24,974 nucleotides of DNA from CAYFUR01 sp964346275 (GTDB lineage: Bacteria; Sumerlaeota; Sumerlaeia; SLMS01), in contig CAYFUR010000054.1 of assembly GCA_964346275.1 (NCBI GenBank), forward strand, positions 1 to 24,974, read 5' to 3'. Below are positions 7,558-14,114 of this stretch, piece by piece; positions within the stretch are counted from its first letter, which is position 1; each line of letters begins with the position of its first letter. The position numbers were made by a program, and so were the translations under genes. The notes below the pieces were generated by a model, which had not been told where the DNA came from, did no database searches, and saw only the letters and a list, made by a program, of their open reading frames with translations.

Positions 7558-9654
7558 ATGAAAGTCTACCAGACCCACCAAATTCGCAACGTCGCCCTGG
7601 CCGGGCACTCGGGGGCCGGCAAGACTTTGCTGACAGAGGCCATGCTGCACATTCACGGGCTGGTGGACCGAAAAGGGTCCGTGGAAGATGGCTCGACCCA
7701 GTCGGACTACGACCCGGAAGAGAAGAAGCGCCAGACCACGATCAACTCGACAGTGCTTCCCATCGAACTGGCAGAGAACAAGATTAACCTGATCGATTGC
7801 CCGGGGTATCGCGATTTCGTGGGCGAGATCGAAAACGCCGTTCGCATCGCCGAGATGTGCCTGATTGTGATCGACGCTGAAGCCGGGGTCGAAGTCGGGA
7901 CGGAGTTCGCCTGGCAGTATGCCCAGGATTACAACATCCCCATCGCGATTGTGGTGAACAAGATGGACAAGGAGCGGGCGGACTTTGATTCCGTGATGCA
8001 ACAGATCGACGAAAGCTTTTCCGCCCATACGATCCCTGTGACCCTTCCCATTGGAAGCGGCGAATCCTTCAAGGGCGTGGTGGATCTGCTGGACATGAAG
8101 GCGGTCTACGACGCTGGTGGGAAGAAGAAACTCGAGGATGTCCCGGAGGAGCTGAAGGAGAAAGCTGAAGAAGCGCGCCGCGCCTTAGTGGAAGCGGCGG
8201 CGGAAGGGGACGACGAGCTGACGGAAAAGTTTTTGGAAGAGGAAACGCTCAGCGAATCGGAAGTGCGCAAGGGCCTTCGGGAGGACTTGCAGGAAGGCCG
8301 CTTTATTCCCGTGGTCTGCACGTCGGCGGAGAAGGAAATCGGCCTGGCGGGCCTTGTTCATTTCATCATCGACGAGGGCCCCTCGCCGGACCAGCGCGCG
8401 GGTTTCCGTATCTATAAGGATCCGGAAAATCCGGAAGCGGGCGAGGAGTTGAAGAAACTCGCGCCGGACGATCCATTCTCCGCCTTTGTTTTCAAAACGG
8501 TGAACGACGATTACGCGGGCCGGCTGTCGCTTTTCAAAGTCATTACTGGCGAAGTGGTGGGGGATTGCCAGATCAAGAATTACAATACAGAAGAAACGAT
8601 GAAGACAGGACACGTGTTCGCCCTTCGCGGGAAAGCCCAGGTCAGCGTCGATAAGCTGGCAACGGGCGACATCGGCGCCTTCGCCAAGCTGGGCGATGTG
8701 GAAACGGGCCAGACCCTGGGTGATCCGAAGGGCCGCCTCTATAGATGCGTTCCGACACAGCTTCTCGCGCCCACGGTCCAGGTTGCCATCCGGGCGAAGA
8801 ATAAGTCGGAGGAAGACCGCATCTCCATGGCGATCCACCGGTTGTTGGATGCGGATCCCACGCTGAAGCTGGAGCGCGATCCGCTCCTTCACCAGACTGT
8901 GCTTCATGGGATGGGCGACACGCACTTGGACGTGGCGCTCGAGCGCCTGAAGACGCAGGCGCGGACGGAAATTGATGTCCGGCCGCCCAAGGTTCAATAC
9001 CGCGAAACGATCACGTCGACGGCCACGGCCCAGGGCAAATACAAGAAACAGTCGGGCGGCCGCGGCCAGTATGGCGACTGCCACATCCGTTTTGAGCCCC
9101 TCGAGCGCGGGAGCGGCTTTGAGTTCGAGTGGGCGATCGTCGGTGGCGTGATCCCGTCAAACTTCAAGGGATCCGTCGAGAAGGGTCTTCTCGAGGCTCT
9201 GGACAAGGGCTATCTCGCCGGTTATCCCATGGTGGATATGAAGGCGGTTTGCCATGATGGTTCCTATCACTCGGTGGATTCCAGCGACATGGCCTTCCAG
9301 GTGGCTGCCTCCATGGCTTTCAAAAATGCCATGGCCAAGGCCGATCCGGTGATTCTCGAACCCATTATGCAAGTGACCGTGCTGGTACCGAGTGAATACA
9401 TGGGCGACGTCATGGGCTATGTTTCGAGCCATCGCGGCCGCATCAGCGGAAACGAGCAGGAAGGCCCAAAGGTTCGCATTGTCGCCGATGTGGCCCAGGG
9501 TGAAATGGCGAACTTCAGCCGCGATTTGCGTTCGATGACCCAGGGGCGCTCGATCTTTGAATCCAAGTTCTCCCATTACGAACCCTGCCCGGCCAACGTG
9601 CAGGAAAAGGTGATCGAGGAATCGCGCGCCGAACATGAGAAAGAAGCGAGCTAA
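7558..9654 (+). CDS. Elongation factor G-like GTPase (EF-G2-type paralogue)
   Basis: 698 aa, full length for the family, with GTPase, domain II, III, IV and V regions visible. G1 is AGHSGAGKT (15-23), G2 a Thr pair near 60, G3 DCPGY (80-84), G4 NKMD (134-137) and G5 CTSAE. Domain IV has SGGRGQYG and GSYHSVDSS, and the C-terminus has LEPIMQVTV, typical of EF-G. Canonical EF-G has DTPGH in G3; here the catalytic His position is Tyr84. This matches the EF-G-like subgroup rather than the housekeeping translocase. Members of that subgroup have been reported to bind GTP with little ribosome-stimulated hydrolysis. The ATG at 7558 has GAGG six bases upstream; the ATG at 7552 sits directly on it. The gene stands alone and ends in a hairpin. 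Confidence 0.9.
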   Translation: MKVYQTHQIRNVALAGHSGAGKTLLTEAMLHIHGLVDRKGSVEDGSTQSDYDPEEKKRQTTINSTVLPIELAENKINLIDCPGYRDFVGEIENAVRIAEMCLIVIDAEAGVEVGTEFAWQYAQDYNIPIAIVVNKMDKERADFDSVMQQIDESFSAHTIPVTLPIGSGESFKGVVDLLDMKAVYDAGGKKKLEDVPEELKEKAEEARRALVEAAAEGDDELTEKFLEEETLSESEVRKGLREDLQEGRFIPVVCTSAEKEIGLAGLVHFIIDEGPSPDQRAGFRIYKDPENPEAGEELKKLAPDDPFSAFVFKTVNDDYAGRLSLFKVITGEVVGDCQIKNYNTEETMKTGHVFALRGKAQVSVDKLATGDIGAFAKLGDVETGQTLGDPKGRLYRCVPTQLLAPTVQVAIRAKNKSEEDRISMAIHRLLDADPTLKLERDPLLHQTVLHGMGDTHLDVALERLKTQARTEIDVRPPKVQYRETITSTATAQGKYKKQSGGRGQYGDCHIRFEPLERGSGFEFEWAIVGGVIPSNFKGSVEKGLLEALDKGYLAGYPMVDMKAVCHDGSYHSVDSSDMAFQVAASMAFKNAMAKADPVILEPIMQVTVLVPSEYMGDVMGYVSSHRGRISGNEQEGPKVRIVADVAQGEMANFSRDLRSMTQGRSIFESKFSHYEPCPANVQEKVIEESRAEHEKEAS

Positions 9655-9683
9655 GCCGCCTCTCGCTGTCGCCTCGATAAGAT

Positions 9684-9715
9684 AGAGCCGCCTGTGATTC
9701 GCCCCAGGCGGCTCT
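9684..9715 (+). terminator. Terminator hairpin between the convergent EF-G-like and radC-type genes
   Basis: AGAGCCGCCTG and CAGGCGGCTCT pair over 11 bases around a ten-base loop. On plus the stem is followed by TCTTCCTTTC, fitting a terminator 30 bases after the EF-G-like stop. On minus it lies just after the stop of the RadC-type gene and may end that transcript too, though the tail CTATCTTATC is less typical. Confidence 0.8.
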
Positions 9716-9723
9716 TCTTCCTT

Positions 9724-11223
9724 TCAGTCTTCGCGGAGTTCGCCTTCGTCGGCGAAGCTGTAATACGTCTCCCGGCCAATGATGACGTGGTCGAGAACCC
9801 GAATGCCCATGATGTTTCCCGCCTTGACGAGGCGCCGCGTCAAAAGCCGGTCGTCGCGCGAAGGCGCGGGATCGCCACTCGGGTGGTTGTGCGCAAAAAT
9901 CACGGCGGAGGCGGAGTCTTTCACGGCGTCGACGAAAGCTTCTCGGGGATGGACGAGTGACTGGGTCAGTGTGCCCTCGCTGACGATCGTCCACCGGAAA
10001 ACGCGATTCTTGGTGTTCATGAGCAGGCAGACAAAGTATTCTTTTTTTCGCTCAAGAAACCAGCCACGCAGCAGCTCGAACACATCGCGGGCGCAACTGA
10101 TGAGGGGATCGTCTTGTTTTCGCCGGTCGCTCATGCGCCGGGCCAGTTCCAGCGCCGCTCGCACTGTGATCGCCTTCACGGGCCCCATCCCTTCCTTTCC
10201 CGTCAGTTCTTTAATACTCTGGCCTGCCAGGCGTTCGAGGGAGCCTGCGTCGCGGAGGATCGAACTGGCCACTTCAACAGCGTGTTTCTTTCCGTTGCCG
10301 GTGCGAATCAGGATGGCGAGCAGCTCGGCGTTGGACAAAGCGCCGGGGCCATCCCGAGCGAGCTTCTCGCGCGGGCGGTCTTCCGGTAAAAAAGCGGATG
10401 CCAGGTTGGAAGGCTTCTCCGGGGCGGCCTTGTCGAAATGGCCGTGCGTGCGCAGAAACGTGGCATACTTGCAGCGCTCGCGCACGGGGCAGGCGGAGCA
10501 GCGGGGCCGTGCCAGGCAATAGCCGGCATCTGGTTCCTCTGGTATATACGAACCTGTAAACACACCAAGGAGCAAATCCATCTCGGGCAGGGAATTTCCG
10601 ACTTCGCGGCCCAGCCCGCCGAGGACACGGAGCGCTTCGCTCCGGTTGTTCTTTGTTTCCTTCACTTCTTCAAGCAGGCCGAATCGATGCATCCAGCGGC
10701 GTTTGGCTTTGTCGGGGACGGCGAGGGGATAGCCCAGGCTGATAAGGAATCGGCAGGCACGCAGGCCTTTGAGAAGTTTCGATTTTTTCTCGACCAGTGA
10801 CAGCGCGGCGATAGGTCCGGCGGCTCCTCGAAGTGCAGTTTCGAAATGCGGGCTCAGGATCCAGTTGAGATCGGCGGCGGCTTCCTCCCGTTGTTTCTGG
10901 CGAAGATCCTGATAAAAGACAGCCGGCTGCTCGCGGACGAATTCGATGGAGCCGACTGGTTTTTCGATCAGCGCGTCCCTTTCAAAGTCCTGCAGGAGGC
11001 CGCGCATTTGCCGGCGAACGGCGGCATTTTGTCCGTTCAGATCGAAAACAGCGGCAAGAGCCAGGGCGGCGCGGTCGCGCGGGGCCATTCTCTCCCAGTC
11101 CGAGTGGCGCCTCCGCTCGAGTTCTCGTGCCACGGAGGGCGCGCGCTCCACGACGGTTTGGCGCAGGGTCTCCCACGTGTCTATAAAGGAATAACCACCC
11201 GTTCTGGCCGTCGAGTTATTCAT
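9724..11223 (-). CDS. radC: RadC/JAMM protein with an N-terminal endonuclease-III-like [4Fe-4S] module (fusion)
   Basis: 499 aa, about twice the usual RadC length. Residues 280-499 are a standard RadC: REKLARDGPGALSNAELLAILIRTG, a helix-hairpin-helix (about 335-352), then the MPN/JAMM metal-site core HNHPSGDPAPSRDD (445-458). RadC proteins are DNA-associated but their biochemistry is unsettled. Residues 50-255 resemble the HhH-GPD DNA glycosylase fold. PLAVPDKAKRRWMHRFGL (166-183) sits where endonuclease III has its VDTH catalytic Asp. Cys236, 242, 245 and 251 form C-x5-C-x2-C-x5-C, one residue shorter than the endonuclease III cluster loop C-x6-C-x2-C-x5-C. The glycosylase hairpin with the catalytic Lys is not clear. 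The start ATG shares one base with the upstream stop (TGATG). Confidence 0.88.
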   Translation of the reverse strand: MNNSTARTGGYSFIDTWETLRQTVVERAPSVARELERRRHSDWERMAPRDRAALALAAVFDLNGQNAAVRRQMRGLLQDFERDALIEKPVGSIEFVREQPAVFYQDLRQKQREEAAADLNWILSPHFETALRGAAGPIAALSLVEKKSKLLKGLRACRFLISLGYPLAVPDKAKRRWMHRFGLLEEVKETKNNRSEALRVLGGLGREVGNSLPEMDLLLGVFTGSYIPEEPDAGYCLARPRCSACPVRERCKYATFLRTHGHFDKAAPEKPSNLASAFLPEDRPREKLARDGPGALSNAELLAILIRTGNGKKHAVEVASSILRDAGSLERLAGQSIKELTGKEGMGPVKAITVRAALELARRMSDRRKQDDPLISCARDVFELLRGWFLERKKEYFVCLLMNTKNRVFRWTIVSEGTLTQSLVHPREAFVDAVKDSASAVIFAHNHPSGDPAPSRDDRLLTRRLVKAGNIMGIRVLDHVIIGRETYYSFADEGELRED

Positions 11224-13064
11224 CAGGATGAGGCAGGAAAGTCCCGGGGATCGATTTCTCCGGCAATCGCCGCGGCGAGAAGGCCGGTCTGGCGTTCGAT
11301 GACTGGAACAAGGGAGCCGTCGGAACTGGCGGTGCCGGGTTCAAAGAAATCGACCAGATAAACCGTGCCGTTGTATCCCGTTCCCTTGCATTCTTCGCAT
11401 CCGGTGCCCCGATAGAACTCGGCATCCGTTTCCCGGGCCCATTGGGGCAAGCTGCTCCGATCGTCTATACGCCGTGCGCAATCGGTGCAGAGGCGCTTTG
11501 CCGCCTCGATATGGATGTGGCCGATCAAGCCCCGGACGACATTCATGGGGTCGATTTTGGCTGCGGTAAAGCAGGCCCGGGCCGTTTGCCAGTCCGGTGC
11601 GCAAAGGCATGCAACGAAGGCGGTGCCGCCCGTGGACAGGTCCAGGGCAGCACGGAGAAGTTCCGACGATTCGATCGCCGAAATTCCCAGCACATCGGGC
11701 CGCGTGTATTTTGTCTTTTCCATTTCCTGGCGGACTTTGTCTTCCGACTGGCACCTTGTGGAAGTGACGCCGGGCAACCGCCTGGAAGGGGCCGTTTCCA
11801 GGGAGAGAATGTCGGTCCCATTGGCCTGGCCGAGGGAGCCGAGGAGACTTGTATAGACGATTTCGAGCGTGCGCGTGTTGGGAGCGCTGAGGAAAAGAAG
11901 CCCCCCGGCGCGCGCTTTCAGGCGCTGGTTGATCCGGTCGGCGTGTTCGCCGAGGCCGATTGCCAGCAGCGGGTCTTTCAGCAAGGGCTGGTTTTCCGGA
12001 AAGCGCACAACGATGCGCGGCCCATCCTCGGTTTCCTGGAAAGCGAGGCGGCAGGGGAGTTCTCCCGCCGGGGTTTCCAATTGAACTTCCCGGTCTGGGG
12101 AGACTCCTGTATAGTCGCAATGAAGTCCGGCGCGGCGGATCAACTCGCGGACAAATTCTTCGTGTTGCGCAATGGGATAAATGCCAAGGGGCATCCACTG
12201 TGGGCCGCGGCGAAAGCGCACCCCAACGCATTTTTCGACGGGTGTGAATTCCAATTCACCGACGCGGCTTTCCGTGGCCTGGCGCAGGATCCGTTCGAGA
12301 TCCATGCGCGCCGGCGTGTCATGGGGATCGGGCTGCCGGGGCAGATCCTGGCTCGATTCCATCAGCCGCCGTTCCGCAAGCTCGATGGTGGATGGTCCGT
12401 CGGAATCATCCATTACGGTTTCCAGCTCGGAGATGCTTCCGCGCTCGCGCATCTCGCGCACACGCCGCTGATAGACACGGTGGCTCTCGCTGCTTTCGCG
12501 GTCGAACTGGTCGTCGCTTACCTGGATCGAGCCGGAATAATGGGATGCGGTGGAAGAATTCGGCTCTTCGTCGAGGACTGTCGATCTCCGATCGATCATA
12601 TCCGAGGAGGATGAGTCGAAACGCGCGTGCGATTCCGGGCCGTAAGCCCGCCGAAGCGCCGCTTCCAACTCTGTTTTTTCGGCGATTTGCACCAGAATCT
12701 GGCAACCGAATCGGAGGCGCAGGTGGTCGGGTGTGTAGACGTCGTTGGGATCGGCCAGAGCGATGGCAAGCGCTTCGCCTTCGAAGGAGAGGGGGAGGAC
12801 GCGATTCTGCCAGGCTTCCCGTGGGCGCAGCAGGCCCAGCGCCTGGGGGTCGCTCTTTCGCCCGGCCAACTCGATGAACTCAAAGCCGTTGACTTCCGCC
12901 AGGGCACGGGTGATGGCCCGAGGCGAGACGTATCCCTTTTCCACCAGGATTTCCTGAAATGAAACGTGTCCCGTATGGCGCTTGAGGGCCTTTTGTAAAT
13001 CGCTCTCGGTCAACTCTCCGGCGGAAATCAATCGCGCCGCGATTTGTTTTTCGATGGCTTTCAC
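11223..13064 (-). CDS. GspE/PilB-family protein lacking nucleotide-binding motifs (probable pseudo-ATPase)
   Basis: 613 aa. Residues about 6-139 are an MshEN/T2SSE N-terminal domain (FQEILVEKGYVSPRAITRALAEVNGFEFIEL). A Ser/Asp-rich linker (about 149-250) precedes a GspE-like ATPase core and a tetracysteine zinc motif, CTDC (526-529) and CEEC (556-559), near GTGYNGTVYLVDFFE. The core aligns with secretion ATPases, but Walker A is SAPNTRTLE (393-401) instead of GPTGSGKTT. The Walker B GEIRD is GISAIES (460-466), and the His-box HTND is CAPD. It should therefore not hydrolyse ATP. The GTG start at 13064 lies 10 bases after the upstream stop, with GGAG rather far (13 bases) upstream; a CTG at 13073 is less likely. 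No pilus or type II secretion genes are adjacent. Confidence 0.87.
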   Translation of the reverse strand: MKAIEKQIAARLISAGELTESDLQKALKRHTGHVSFQEILVEKGYVSPRAITRALAEVNGFEFIELAGRKSDPQALGLLRPREAWQNRVLPLSFEGEALAIALADPNDVYTPDHLRLRFGCQILVQIAEKTELEAALRRAYGPESHARFDSSSSDMIDRRSTVLDEEPNSSTASHYSGSIQVSDDQFDRESSESHRVYQRRVREMRERGSISELETVMDDSDGPSTIELAERRLMESSQDLPRQPDPHDTPARMDLERILRQATESRVGELEFTPVEKCVGVRFRRGPQWMPLGIYPIAQHEEFVRELIRRAGLHCDYTGVSPDREVQLETPAGELPCRLAFQETEDGPRIVVRFPENQPLLKDPLLAIGLGEHADRINQRLKARAGGLLFLSAPNTRTLEIVYTSLLGSLGQANGTDILSLETAPSRRLPGVTSTRCQSEDKVRQEMEKTKYTRPDVLGISAIESSELLRAALDLSTGGTAFVACLCAPDWQTARACFTAAKIDPMNVVRGLIGHIHIEAAKRLCTDCARRIDDRSSLPQWARETDAEFYRGTGCEECKGTGYNGTVYLVDFFEPGTASSDGSLVPVIERQTGLLAAAIAGEIDPRDFPASS

Positions 13065-13074
13065 GAGGGCCAGC

Positions 13075-14088
13075 TTACTCCCGGCTGTTTTCAGTGGGGA
13101 CGTTATGTAGGGTGGAGCCAACTCCCGGCTGGGTCGAGAGGAAAATCTGACTCGCCGCGGTGGCCGGGAATTCCCCGGCTTCCGCGAGAGAGGGCAATTG
13201 GAGATATTCGACCACGAGGGGGAGATGGTCGCTGCCATTTGACCGGCGGATTTCCGCGCGAATGGCGGCAACGCCTCCGCGACTGTAGCTATGGTCGAGT
13301 TGCCAGAGAGGAAAGGGCCTGGAGGGCCAAGTGCCAAGGTAGGAATTCACCCCGGCCGCTCGAAAGTCGTCCTGCCATCCCTCCAGGGCGTCTTTCAGCC
13401 GGGCACTGCCTCGAGGGGTGTTGAAGTCTCCCGCGAGAACCGCCGGCTGGGCTTCCAGTTTCAGTGTCGCCCAGAGTTCCTGGAAAACTTTCTCCTCCCG
13501 TCGCCGTTGCGGAGGACTCAGGTCAATGGCATAGACGGAGAGCGGGCCTTCCGGCCCCTCCAGGTCAACCTGAAGGAGTTTCAGGTCATACCAGTCGATC
13601 ACCATGCGGCTTTTCTGAATGGGAAACCGAGCGGCGACGGAAAGGCGGCTGCCCACGGCCCAATGATACTCCGCGCCCAGGGCGTCGACCACCCGCGGTG
13701 GTTTGCGTTCTGCAAAGGTGCCCTCGACGAGACAGAGGATATCTGGTCTTTCTTCCCGAATGGTGGCGATTACCTCTTCTTCGTTCCGGGCGTAGGCCAT
13801 GACGTTGTAGGTCATAACGGTAAATGGCTTCGATTGCGTAACGGGTAGCGGCTGGTGCCGCGAGAGCAGAAGCGGCTGTTCAATCGAAAGCGCCACGGCG
13901 CCCAGGGTGAGGGACAGGGCTGCGAGCGTGGCGCGAAACCAGAACAAGCCCTTGCCAAGCAGCAAGAGGAGGACGGCCGCGGGCCCGACGAGGATCGAGG
14001 GCGCATAGGCCAAATAGTTCAGCGGGATAATGCGGTCGCTGAAAACGAGCTTGTATGCCAGCAGGGCAAGGAGCAGGACTCCGGCCAC
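13075..14088 (-). CDS. Membrane-anchored endonuclease/exonuclease/phosphatase (EEP) family protein
   Basis: About 337 aa. Two or three hydrophobic N-terminal segments (about 2-16, 27-46 and 50-68) precede an EEP domain (about 88-297). Family motifs seen are TYNVMAY with Asn95, LCLVEG with Glu122, AGDFNTP with Asp221/Asn223, LDHSYSRGG with Asp265, and SDHLPLV with His288. These form the metal-dependent phosphodiesterase centre. IDLSPP (188-193) has Asp where many members have His (T/N-H-L). The catalytic domain probably faces the periplasm, as in similar membrane EEP proteins; that is inference. Substrate (DNA, lipid or other phosphodiester) is unknown. The start is uncertain: GTG at 14088 is preferred; a CTG overlapping the GH31 stop is possible. 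Confidence 0.85.
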   Translation of the reverse strand: MAGVLLLALLAYKLVFSDRIIPLNYLAYAPSILVGPAAVLLLLLGKGLFWFRATLAALSLTLGAVALSIEQPLLLSRHQPLPVTQSKPFTVMTYNVMAYARNEEEVIATIREERPDILCLVEGTFAERKPPRVVDALGAEYHWAVGSRLSVAARFPIQKSRMVIDWYDLKLLQVDLEGPEGPLSVYAIDLSPPQRRREEKVFQELWATLKLEAQPAVLAGDFNTPRGSARLKDALEGWQDDFRAAGVNSYLGTWPSRPFPLWQLDHSYSRGGVAAIRAEIRRSNGSDHLPLVVEYLQLPSLAEAGEFPATAASQIFLSTQPGVGSTLHNVPTENSRE

Positions 14089-14114
14089 CGGGCAGGCCCA
14101 CCGGAACGCTGTGA

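Noticed and set aside
13065..13337. N-terminal extension of the GspE-like frame
   Set aside because: It overlaps the end of the EEP gene, and the MshEN homology begins right after the GTG at 13064.
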